NCBI GenBank assembly: GCA_964629965.1
Contig: CAZVRZ010000045.1
Location: 1-36,099, forward strand
Direction: 5' to 3'
Origin: CAZVRZ01 sp964629965
Lineage (GTDB): Bacteria; Chloroflexota; Anaerolineae; Anaerolineales; UBA4823
DNA: 36,099 nucleotides
Shown here: in pieces, positions 17,609 through 24,217 of the stretch
Position numbering within the stretch: the first letter of the stretch is position 1
Layout: the number at the start of each line of letters is the position of its first letter
Made by a program: the position numbers and the translations under genes
The notes under the pieces: generated by a model
What the model saw: only the letters and a program-made list of their open reading frames with translations
Database searches by the model: none
Told to the model about the DNA's origin: nothing

Positions 17609-18253
17609 CTATACTTCCAGGTGTTTCTCTAGTTGTTCTTCCAGCAGGCGCAAACTGTGCTCTAAATCTTCCTGACGTTTGCTGAGGGTCAGGTCGCCTC
17701 GTGTCCGCTCAATGATACTGCGGGCAATATCCGTCAGGCGTCGCAGGCCTCCTGTAATCGCATCGGGATAATCCATGGCTACCAGGATGGCATAAATATC
17801 ATCCATGTGGTTCAGTAGTCGTTCTGCCTCGCTGGAATTCGCTCGCAGCATACAATCCAGGCAGCGGCGGCGTAACTCTCCAACGGCGTCCGCCAATCCT
17901 TGTAAGTAAGTGGCGTATTCAACTCCGAGATCTTCTGGAGTAGGGAGAACCGGCCCTGCTAAAAGGGAATAGACAATGCTGGCTTCGGCAAATTCTTTGA
18001 GCGCATCCTGGGTATATCCTGCATAGTATAGATCGGGATATTCTTTCAGGACATTTTTGAAAGACAGCGCCAGTAGACGACCCTCGTCCAGAAATTCATT
18101 GGCAAGCTTTCGATCGTCACGATGGGTGGCGCGTATAGCATTCGAACAACAGCGAATCAACGTACGCGTTTGAGTAAGAATGCGATCGCGTTCCGCAGTA
18201 CGGTTGTCAAAGGATACGCGGATACGTTCGGCGATTAGTTCGATATTATCCAT
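17609..18253 (-). CDS. Translin/Trax-family protein, putative RNase
   Basis: A 214-residue all-helical protein with the translin family pattern: an N-terminal R-x-x-S-x-x-AIRATHR stretch, ALKEFAEASIVYSLL, YLQGLADAVGELRRRCLD, LNHMDDIYAILVAMDYPD and RRLTDIARSIIERTRGDLTL. Translin forms octameric shells on ssDNA/RNA, and its partner Trax is the endoribonuclease in the eukaryotic C3PO complex; archaeal homologues are also known. The three Trax catalytic acids (human E126, E129, D193) line up here with Glu87, Glu90 and Asp122, so the protein could be an active RNase. The C-terminal 25 residues look like a coiled coil. It lies 18 bases after DUF3467 and abuts the Cas4-like N-terminal piece. The family is uncommon in bacteria as far as I know. 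Confidence 0.85.
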   Translation of the reverse strand: MDNIELIAERIRVSFDNRTAERDRILTQTRTLIRCCSNAIRATHRDDRKLANEFLDEGRLLALSFKNVLKEYPDLYYAGYTQDALKEFAEASIVYSLLAGPVLPTPEDLGVEYATYLQGLADAVGELRRRCLDCMLRANSSEAERLLNHMDDIYAILVAMDYPDAITGGLRRLTDIARSIIERTRGDLTLSKRQEDLEHSLRLLEEQLEKHLEV

Positions 18254-18271
18254 ATTTTCTCTTTGCTATGC

Positions 18272-18616
18272 CTATTCTTCTGGGGGATGATCGGGTGGAA
18301 TCGGAGGGGGAGTCCGAAACAGTGTGTCTGCCAATGATGCTACTCCGGGGATCGTGATTTCCCCATAAGAGGCTTCGAAGCGGGCCAGGTTCTCGCCCAG
18401 CGCCCGGTAGAGCAGTTTTGCACCCAGAGGAGACATAACCACTCTTGTCCGGACGCGGGCAGGAGAAATGCCTGGCAGCAAGTGCGCGAAATCAAATACA
18501 AGCTCAGAAGGCGAATGAGCTATTCGCACCAAGTTAACGTACACTGCCTCGATATCCAGTGGAACGTCGATCGCGGGCGCGTGCGGTTGGACAGGATGAT
18601 TGGGCGTAGAACTCAT
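18272..18616 (-). CDS. DUF3467-family small protein
   Basis: 114 residues from the ATG at 18616, which has AGGAGA 7 bases upstream; an ATG 39 bases earlier sits in a hairpin without a ribosome site. The sequence fits DUF3467: YVNLVRIAHSPSELVFDFAHLLPG, then RVVMSPLGAKLLYRALGENLARFEASYGEI. The N-terminus is a short Pro/His-rich tail and the C-terminus is Pro-rich (TPPPIPPDHPPEE). No catalytic motif, membrane segment or signal peptide. The family's function is not known to me. Placement between ssb and a translin-like gene suggests a link to nucleic-acid handling. Confidence 0.85.
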   Translation of the reverse strand: MSSTPNHPVQPHAPAIDVPLDIEAVYVNLVRIAHSPSELVFDFAHLLPGISPARVRTRVVMSPLGAKLLYRALGENLARFEASYGEITIPGVASLADTLFRTPPPIPPDHPPEE

Positions 18617-18644
18617 ACAAAGTTCTCCTGTGTTAACATCTGGT

Positions 18645-18667
18645 GCCTGGCCCATGATGGGCCAGGC
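18645..18667 (-). other. Perfect 10-bp hairpin between ssb and DUF3467
   Basis: Arms GCCTGGCCCA / TGGGCCAGGC with a 3-base loop lie in the 75-base gap after the ssb stop codon. No T tract follows on the minus strand, so it looks more like an mRNA stabiliser or a partial attenuator than a full terminator. It could keep ssb expression above that of the downstream genes. Confidence 0.6.
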
Positions 18668-18691
18668 TGATTATGTAGATCAGGAAAGCGG

Positions 18692-19108
18692 CTAGAAGGG
18701 AATATCGTCTCCGCCTTCGCTTGGCTCGCTTGCTGTGTAGGATGTACCAGATTCTTCTTCTCCGCGAGTGGACAGGAAGCGAACTGTGCCGGCGCTTACT
18801 TCAAAGGAAGACGCTGATGTGCCATCCTGGCGAGTATAAACGCGTGGGCTTCCTGTCGCTGCATCTGCTACCAGACGTCCCTCAACGAGCACTTTGCTGC
18901 CCTTGTGCAGATATTGGTTGCAAGTTTCAGCTAACTTTCCCCAGGTAGAAATGCGAAACCAGATAGTTTCTTTAACCGATTGTCCATCGCTGCCTGTATA
19001 CTGCCGGTTGGTGGCGAGGGAAAAATTGCATACTGCCTGTCCACTGGGCGTATACCGCATTTCTGGCTCTCGACCTAAATTACCTGCGATAATGATTGTG
19101 TGAAACAT
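18692..19108 (-). CDS. ssb: Single-stranded DNA-binding protein
   Basis: A 138-residue protein with one OB fold (residues 1-108): IIIAGNLGREPEMRYTPSGQAVCNFSLATNR, ETIWFRISTWGKLAE, YLHKGSKVLVEGRL. A short flexible linker ends in the acidic tip DDIPF, used to recruit repair and replication partners. Length is typical of short bacterial SSBs. AGGAGA lies just before the ATG. A sigma-70-type promoter about 90 bases upstream and a leader inverted repeat suggest it heads the operon that continues through DUF3467, translin-like, Cas4-like, nadK and recN. The usual neighbours rpsF and rpsR are absent. Confidence 0.97.
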   Translation of the reverse strand: MFHTIIIAGNLGREPEMRYTPSGQAVCNFSLATNRQYTGSDGQSVKETIWFRISTWGKLAETCNQYLHKGSKVLVEGRLVADAATGSPRVYTRQDGTSASSFEVSAGTVRFLSTRGEEESGTSYTASEPSEGGDDIPF

Positions 19109-19145
19109 ATTTTTCTCCTTTTAGATGAGCGGGCTGTCGATAGTT

Positions 19146-19164
19146 CCGAACGGCCATCGTTCGG
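19146..19164 (-). promoter_or_regulatory. Inverted repeat in the ssb leader, possible operator
   Basis: Perfect 7-bp arms CCGAACG / CGTTCGG around a GCCAT loop sit between the predicted transcription start (about 19193) and the ssb ATG (19108). The CGAAC/GTTCG half-sites resemble those of Gram-positive LexA boxes, but the spacer is 7 bases instead of 4. It could also act as an RNA hairpin. Confidence 0.45.
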
Positions 19165-19199
19165 GGCAGATCCCTGAAACACTCATCGTTATCAGAACA

Positions 19200-19228
19200 A
19201 TTGTACCCAAAATATGATAAAGTGAAAA
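19200..19228 (-). promoter_or_regulatory. Promoter of the ssb operon
   Basis: On the minus strand TTTTCA (19228-19223), a 17-base spacer and TACAAT (19205-19200). Matches to consensus are 4 of 6 and 5 of 6. The element lies directly after the stop codon of the methyltransferase gene (19235). Confidence 0.6.
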
Positions 19229-19234
19229 GGCGTA

Positions 19235-20071
19235 TTAAGCTTCATTGCGAAATTGCAGACAGTAATGATGGAAGGTATTACTTACCCAGGCGTTTCCGAA
19301 GCCAAAAGGAGCCAGGCGCTGGTTATCCTGGCACCAGATTTTCTCATCTTTTAGGAGATAAGTCCGCCGGAGGCGCAGTGCCAGATCCCAGGCCAGTGGG
19401 TATATCTCTCCACCTTTCTTAACGTTTTTAACGATGATGGTCAAGTAAGCTTTTGGTTTGAGACAGGGGCGCAAGGATGCGTAAATCTGCGTCAATTGTT
19501 CGATGAACTCATCATAATTTTCAATATTGCCCAGGTCCTCTGGATCGTTGGAGTAAAACACATCCAATTCTGAGTTGGAACGACGGCTGCTTTGCGTCTT
19601 TGCCCCGCGCGCTCGCAGCATATCCCAATAAGGTGGAGAAGTGAGCACGTAATCGATCAGTGGGGCCTGGTTAGACTGCAAAAGCTGTTGAGCGAGCCGG
19701 GCATTGCCCTGGATGACCATGGCGGTCAGTCCTTGGGCAGTTTCTCCCATGTTTTGCTGCGTTTGCCCGATCACTTGTTGTGCAATTTCTGCATAGGTTG
19801 AGTTCAATTCGATCCCATAGCTGTTTCTTCCTGCGCTCAGGGCTGCGACCAGGGTACTGCCGGTTCCCGCCATTGGATCTAGCACCACCTGCCCGCGCTG
19901 CGTGAAAAATTCGATGAATTCCCGAGCAAGCGTTTCTGGGAATTTAGCCGGGTGGCGTAATACATTCTTTTGGCGCGGCGGCGGATTATGGATGAACCAG
20001 GATTTCTGGAACTTCAGCCAATCCTTAGACGATAGATCATTCAGACGGTTAAGATAGATTCGTTTTGCCAT
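19235..20071 (-). CDS. Site-specific DNA methyltransferase, orphan
   Basis: A 278-residue SAM-dependent DNA methylase. The SAM-binding motif I (VLDPMAGTGSTLVAAL...GIELN, residues about 63-90) comes first, preceded by HPAKFPETLAREFI. The catalytic motif IV TSPPYW (144-149) follows. An S/DPPY(W) motif transfers methyl to an exocyclic amino group, N4-cytosine or N6-adenine; the SPPYW form is more usual for N4-cytosine. No restriction endonuclease lies nearby, so it may be a regulatory or protective orphan. It starts 8 bases after the lipoprotein gene on the same strand. No clear ribosome site is visible, so translation may be coupled. The recognition sequence cannot be inferred. Confidence 0.88.
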   Translation of the reverse strand: MAKRIYLNRLNDLSSKDWLKFQKSWFIHNPPPRQKNVLRHPAKFPETLAREFIEFFTQRGQVVLDPMAGTGSTLVAALSAGRNSYGIELNSTYAEIAQQVIGQTQQNMGETAQGLTAMVIQGNARLAQQLLQSNQAPLIDYVLTSPPYWDMLRARGAKTQSSRRSNSELDVFYSNDPEDLGNIENYDEFIEQLTQIYASLRPCLKPKAYLTIIVKNVKKGGEIYPLAWDLALRLRRTYLLKDEKIWCQDNQRLAPFGFGNAWVSNTFHHYCLQFRNEA

Positions 20072-20079
20072 TGATAATA

Positions 20080-20853
20080 TTAGGGTGAAATTTCATAAAT
20101 TTTTAGATCAGAAAAATTTACTGTTAGGGCAGCATCCCTGGCAGACCTGGCGTACACACCGATCAGACCGTTGGGAAAAACACGATCCTGGACGCTGAAC
20201 TGGAACATATCATTGATATAAAAACGCATCTCAGAACCGGAAGCCCATACCCCCAGGCGTAACATGCTTGGGGCGCCTATTGGTACTGCGCCGCTGAGCG
20301 TCCACGGCTGTGGCGAGGATACATTCCCCCGGAAAACACGATCCAACCTGACCTGACCATCACAAGATAATGAGTAACGGTAATAATCATTGTCGGAGGC
20401 TGCGCGCAGCAGCAGCCCATATTCATCTAGTCCACCGCACAAGGTAGGATTGGCTGTGATTTCAAGATAAAAATCGGTTAATTTGGGAGCGTTTCTCAAG
20501 CTGGAAACATACACGTTCTGCTTGGCGATGGCGATAGTGAGCTCGTTTTTTCCAAAGGCTGCGCCGCTTCCATCTTTGGTAGCAAGTGTCCAACCCTCGG
20601 CCTGGGAAAAATCATCCTCGAACAAAATATTCCCTATGCCAAGAGACTGATCGGGTGTGGCTGTCATTGGTGCAGGAGTAAGGGCGTGAGTGGCTGTGGG
20701 AGGAAACCAAACAATCGTTGGCGTGGCTGTCTCCGTAGGCCGCGGAGAAGGAGCAGTGGGGGGGATATCAATAGTTGCTGTACTCGTGGTGCAGCCCGCT
20801 GCCACGAGAATGATACAAACCCACATACAGAGAACGAAGTTCGAACGTGTCAT
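20080..20853 (-). CDS. Lipoprotein with concanavalin/DUF1080-like beta domain
   Basis: About 257 residues from the ATG at 20853; an in-frame TTG lies 9 bases earlier. The signal segment FVLCMWVCIILVAAGC ends in a good lipobox (VAAGC). A Thr/Pro-rich spacer follows to about residue 70 (PTETATPTIVWFPPT). The C-terminal 185 residues begin with LFEDDFSQAEGW, a typical opening of laminin-G/concanavalin-like and DUF1080 domains, and continue with beta strands (YYRYSLSCDGQVRL, MRFYINDMFQFSV, GLIGVYARS). It is likely an anchored sugar- or surface-binding protein; no catalytic residues are evident. It is co-directional with the methyltransferase and has its own promoter. Confidence 0.78.
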   Translation of the reverse strand: MTRSNFVLCMWVCIILVAAGCTTSTATIDIPPTAPSPRPTETATPTIVWFPPTATHALTPAPMTATPDQSLGIGNILFEDDFSQAEGWTLATKDGSGAAFGKNELTIAIAKQNVYVSSLRNAPKLTDFYLEITANPTLCGGLDEYGLLLRAASDNDYYRYSLSCDGQVRLDRVFRGNVSSPQPWTLSGAVPIGAPSMLRLGVWASGSEMRFYINDMFQFSVQDRVFPNGLIGVYARSARDAALTVNFSDLKIYEISP

Positions 20854-20892
20854 TGAATGCAATTAGAAGTGTTGTAAAATAAGGTTGTCTTC

Positions 20893-20922
20893 ATTCTAGC
20901 ATAGAGACATTAAAGGTTGCAA
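20893..20922 (-). promoter_or_regulatory. Promoter of the lipoprotein-methyltransferase pair
   Basis: On the minus strand TTGCAA (20922-20917), an 18-base spacer and TAGAAT (20898-20893), with TGC just before the -10 (extended -10). The predicted start is about 30-40 bases upstream of the lipoprotein ATG. Confidence 0.55.
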
Positions 20923-20927
20923 CCTTT
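20912..20927. promoter_or_regulatory. 16-bp perfect palindrome overlapping the -35 box
   Basis: AAAGGTTG / CAACCTTT is a perfect 16-bp palindrome without a spacer. It covers the -35 of the lipoprotein promoter and lies in the divergent region before the dehydrogenase gene at 20976. The position is right for a repressor operator that could serve both directions. Confidence 0.45.
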
Positions 20928-20975
20928 GCCTTAAACTTAAAGAAAATTTCATTTTGAAATGATAAGGAGCCATCC

Positions 20976-21989
20976 ATGCGAAAAAAAGTTGTTATGATCA
21001 CTGGCGCTTCGGGGGAAATTGGCCAGGCTTTAATAAGTACTCTGTTAGAACAAGGAAACCTGCCCATCCTGGCGCTGGATCTACGTTCTGTGGATGATAA
21101 AAAGAACACCCAGGTGATCTATCTCCAGGGCGATATCCTGGATAAGGCGCTGCTCTCGCGCCTCATCAGCGAATATGAAATCGATACGATCTACCATCTG
21201 GCGGCTTTACTATCCACTCGCAGCGAGTTTACGCCCGAAGCTGCACACCGTGTCAACGTAGAGGGAACGTTGAGCTTGCTGCAGATGGCTTCCGAGCAAT
21301 CAGAATGGCGCGGTGAACCCGTAAAGTTCATATTTCCCAGCTCAATTGCTGCCTATGGCTTACCCGATCTGGAAACAAAGATAGCCTATACACGTGTGCG
21401 TGAATGGGAATGGAATTATCCACGTACGATGTATGGCTGTAATAAATTATATTGCGAACAGCTCGGCATTTATTTTAGCAGGTACTACCGCCAGTTGGCA
21501 GCAGATCAATCCACTATGCTGGATTTTCGTTGTTTACGTTTCCCTGGCCTGATCAGTGCCTTTACTGTTCCAAGCGGCGGTACCAGCGATTACGGGCCTG
21601 AAATGTTACACGCAGCCGCCAAGAATGAGCCTTATGCTTGCTTTGTGCGTGAAGATGTCAGGATTCCTTTTATGGCTATGCCGGACGCTATTCGTTCAAT
21701 CGTTATGCTTACACAGGCGCCACGGGAAGCCTTGCGCCGCAATGTTTATAACGTGACCAGCTTCAGTTTATCTGCGGAGGAGTTTCGGCAGCAGGTGCTC
21801 AATAATTTCCCGAGTGCTCGACTGACTTATCAACCTGACCTCAAGCGCCAGGCAATCATCGACTCTTGGCCGGCGGATTTGGATGACAGCGCAGCGCGCC
21901 GAGATTGGGAGTGGCTGCCAGCATACGATCTATCACGCGCATTTGATGAATACCTGGTGCCAAATATTCGTCAAAGATATCAAGGATAG
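20976..21989 (+). CDS. SDR-family L-threonine 3-dehydrogenase-like enzyme
   Basis: A 337-residue extended short-chain dehydrogenase/epimerase. The NAD-binding GASGEIG motif (residues about 8-14) follows MITGAS, with acidic LDLRS suggesting preference for NAD. The catalytic Tyr-x3-Lys is YGCNK. The segment FRCLRFPGLISA...GGTSDYGPEMLHAAA and the tail DSWPADLDDSAARRDW are characteristic of the UDP-galactose epimerase-like L-threonine dehydrogenases, which oxidise threonine to 2-amino-3-oxobutyrate. The partner ligase (kbl) is not in the window. GGAG precedes the start. The next gene starts 7 bases after the stop, so the two are probably co-transcribed. A related sugar epimerase is the main alternative. 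Confidence 0.82.
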   Translation: MRKKVVMITGASGEIGQALISTLLEQGNLPILALDLRSVDDKKNTQVIYLQGDILDKALLSRLISEYEIDTIYHLAALLSTRSEFTPEAAHRVNVEGTLSLLQMASEQSEWRGEPVKFIFPSSIAAYGLPDLETKIAYTRVREWEWNYPRTMYGCNKLYCEQLGIYFSRYYRQLAADQSTMLDFRCLRFPGLISAFTVPSGGTSDYGPEMLHAAAKNEPYACFVREDVRIPFMAMPDAIRSIVMLTQAPREALRRNVYNVTSFSLSAEEFRQQVLNNFPSARLTYQPDLKRQAIIDSWPADLDDSAARRDWEWLPAYDLSRAFDEYLVPNIRQRYQG

Positions 21990-21996
21990 CCTGGTC

Positions 21997-23145
21997 ATGC
22001 CTGAGAATAATTCCGAACGAGGTTCCTGCATGCCTGGACCGATTGTGCTGTTAGGCTCGGGTGAAACATCATCCAACGGGCAAAGGGTTTTTGACAGGAT
22101 ATTAAGAACATTGCCCGTGCCGCCTGCAATTGCCTTATTGGAAACCCCGGCTGGATTTGAATTGAATTCTGCACAGGTTATTCAACGCGTGGCTGATTTT
22201 TTGAAACTTCGCTTGCAAAATTACCATCCCGCGATTGCCATTATCCCGGCTCGCAAGCGAGACTCGGATTTTAGCCCTGATGATCCTGCTCTGGCCGAGG
22301 CGATTTTTCATTCTGACTTGATCTTTATGGGACCAGGCAGCCCAACTTATGCTGTCCGGCAATTAATCGATAGCGTGGTCTGGCACAGCATTTGTGCTCG
22401 CCAGCGGTTAGGCGCTGCCGTTGTGTTGGCCAGCGCGGCTGTCATCGCTGCCGGTGAAGCGGCCTTGCCCGTGTATGAGATATATAAAGTGGGAGAGGAG
22501 TTGCATTGGAAGCGCGGATTGGATCTGCTGGGGATTTATGGATTGCACCTGATCTTTGTGCCTCATTGGAACAACACGGACGGAGGCGCAGAATTAGATA
22601 CAAGCCGTTGTTTTATGGGTAAAGAACGCTTCTCTTCTTTGGTTTCGCTGCTGCCTCCAGGGCCGACAATCATTGGTATTGATGAAGAAACAGCCCTGAT
22701 CGTTGATATCAATGATCGGAAATGCCATGTGCTTGGTAAGGGTGGGGTGACTCTGATCCATACAGGACAAGCTCATGATCGAGAGTCACATGCCTTAGCC
22801 GATAAAGGGCTAGGCATGCTTGCAGATATCCGTGACGGGCAGGCACATAGGATTGGGTCTGGAGAGTCTTTTTCCATTAACGATTTGGGTGAGCTGCATA
22901 TACCGCAGAATGGCGATGGATTACCTGCCGAAGTCTGGCAACGAGCCGTCAATATTCAGCAATCCTCTCAAGACCAAGGATCGCCTCCTGAAGAAGTATT
23001 GGTGCTGGCAGCACAGCGTCAGACCGCTCGTATGAACAAAGATTGGACTGTTTCCGACATTTTGAGGGGTAAGATCGTGACCTTGGGTTGGATCGTTGAT
23101 GATACTCCTCAAGGATATCGCCTGTTAAAAAAGCCACAAGGATGA
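21997..23145 (+). CDS. Peptidase S51/class I GATase-like protein with CysRS-like C-terminal tail
   Basis: About 382 residues from the ATG at 21997; an ATG at 22030 just before PGPIVLLGSGE is an alternative. The first 260 residues resemble the S51 family (dipeptidase E/cyanophycinase): GPIVLLGSGE at the start, FMGPGSPTYAVRQL, then the nucleophile region VVLASAAVIAAGEAALP with Ser146 (SAA rather than SAG), and VPHWNN with His190. The last 50 residues (AQRQTARMNKDW, SDILRGKI, DDTPQGYRL) match the C-terminal helical end of cysteinyl-tRNA synthetase, which has the same Ala-Arg...Lys-Asp...Asp-x-x-Pro-x-Gly pattern. This is a fusion of unknown purpose. It lies between two dehydrogenases. Confidence 0.78.
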   Translation: MPENNSERGSCMPGPIVLLGSGETSSNGQRVFDRILRTLPVPPAIALLETPAGFELNSAQVIQRVADFLKLRLQNYHPAIAIIPARKRDSDFSPDDPALAEAIFHSDLIFMGPGSPTYAVRQLIDSVVWHSICARQRLGAAVVLASAAVIAAGEAALPVYEIYKVGEELHWKRGLDLLGIYGLHLIFVPHWNNTDGGAELDTSRCFMGKERFSSLVSLLPPGPTIIGIDEETALIVDINDRKCHVLGKGGVTLIHTGQAHDRESHALADKGLGMLADIRDGQAHRIGSGESFSINDLGELHIPQNGDGLPAEVWQRAVNIQQSSQDQGSPPEEVLVLAAQRQTARMNKDWTVSDILRGKIVTLGWIVDDTPQGYRLLKKPQG

Positions 23146-23162
23146 TAGAAGGAGTGTTTTTG

Positions 23163-24062
23163 ATGAAAGTCGGGTATATTGGATTGGGTTTGATGGGAAA
23201 GTCAATGGCGCGCAATATCTTGAAGGCCGGATTCCCACTGGTGGTTCACAATCGCAGCCGGGCAGCCGTGGATGAATTAGCCGCAGAAGGAGCTACCCCG
23301 GCTTTTTCTCCGGCCGATGTCGCCCGGCAGGTTGATGTGGTTTTTACAAATCTCCCTGACTCGCCGGATGTTGAACAGGTTGCCCTGGGGACAGCCGGAA
23401 TTGTTGACGGCGCTCATCCGGGATTGATCTTTATCGATAATTCCACCATCAAGCCTGCCTCGGCGCGCAAGATTGCGTCCGCTTTGGCTGAAAAGGGAGT
23501 TTTTTGCCTGGATGCCCCTGTCAGTGGAGGGGATATTGGCGCTCGTGATGGCACCTTAACGATCATGGTGGGCGGCCCTGCAGAGGCCTTGGAGCAAGCC
23601 AGGCCGGTTCTCAATGCAATTGGTAAAACCATTACTAGGGTTGGCGAGCATGGCGCCGGGCAAATTGCTAAAGCAGCCAATCAGATTATGGTGGCAGCGC
23701 AAATGGTGGCGATGGCTGAACTGCTCATATTTGCGCGTAAGGCGGGCGCCGATCCTCAGAAAGTTGTCCAGGCTATCAGGGGTGGGGCAGCCCAGTGTTG
23801 GACGCTGGATGTGAAACCTCCACGCCTGTTTGCGGGTAACCGCGCCCCAGGATTCAAGGCTTACATGCAAGCAAAAGACCTGGGGATTATCTTGGAAACT
23901 GCCCGGGAGTATGGCGCACCCTTGCCCTCGGCTGCGGTTCATTCGCAGTTATTCAATGCCCTGCTTCAAATGGGACTAGAAAACCTGGATAATTCGGCCG
24001 TGGTTGCGATCTACGAAACTCTGGCAGGAATTGAACTTCTTGATGATGAAACGGTAGAATGA
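23163..24062 (+). CDS. Beta-hydroxyacid dehydrogenase (3-hydroxyisobutyrate / tartronate semialdehyde reductase type)
   Basis: 299 residues from the ATG at 23163, which has GAAGGAG 8 bases upstream. An ATG at 23142 overlaps the previous stop and lacks a ribosome site. Residues 1-160 form a Rossmann fold with GYIGLGLMGKSMARN, the nucleotide-binding GxGxxG. The substrate motif DAPVSGGDIGARDGTLTIMVGG lies near residue 120. The catalytic Lys is in GAGQIAKAANQIM. The C-terminal half is the all-helical domain shared with 6-phosphogluconate dehydrogenase. It reduces or oxidises a short beta-hydroxyacid using NAD(P); which one is not decidable here. It is the last gene of a three-gene run. Confidence 0.9.
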   Translation: MKVGYIGLGLMGKSMARNILKAGFPLVVHNRSRAAVDELAAEGATPAFSPADVARQVDVVFTNLPDSPDVEQVALGTAGIVDGAHPGLIFIDNSTIKPASARKIASALAEKGVFCLDAPVSGGDIGARDGTLTIMVGGPAEALEQARPVLNAIGKTITRVGEHGAGQIAKAANQIMVAAQMVAMAELLIFARKAGADPQKVVQAIRGGAAQCWTLDVKPPRLFAGNRAPGFKAYMQAKDLGIILETAREYGAPLPSAAVHSQLFNALLQMGLENLDNSAVVAIYETLAGIELLDDETVE

Positions 24063-24090
24063 GTTTATCTTGTAAATATTTGTGCAACTT

Positions 24091-24109
24091 TACGCAGACT
24101 CTGTGCGTA
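24091..24109. repeat. Inverted repeat upstream of the second ECF sigma gene
   Basis: Perfect 6-bp arms TACGCA / TGCGTA around a 7-base centre, 29 bases after the dehydrogenase stop codon. It overlaps a TATATT (24108-24113). It may be an operator or a weak terminator; no T tract follows. Confidence 0.35.
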
Positions 24110-24217
24110 TATTAACAAGAGAGACGAAAACCTCAACGGTCATGGTAGATCTTAATTGCCAGGTGCTGCTTTTTAGAACGAAGTATGCAGGCAGATGCGC
24201 AAGTCAGGAGTAACCCC

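Noticed and set aside
19147..19163. A standard Gram-positive LexA box in the ssb leader
   Set aside because: The half-sites fit, but the spacer is 7 bases instead of 4, so it is listed only as an inverted repeat.
21883..21996. A longer S51-like protein beginning inside the threonine dehydrogenase-like gene
   Set aside because: The upstream residues are an out-of-frame reading of the conserved dehydrogenase C-terminus.
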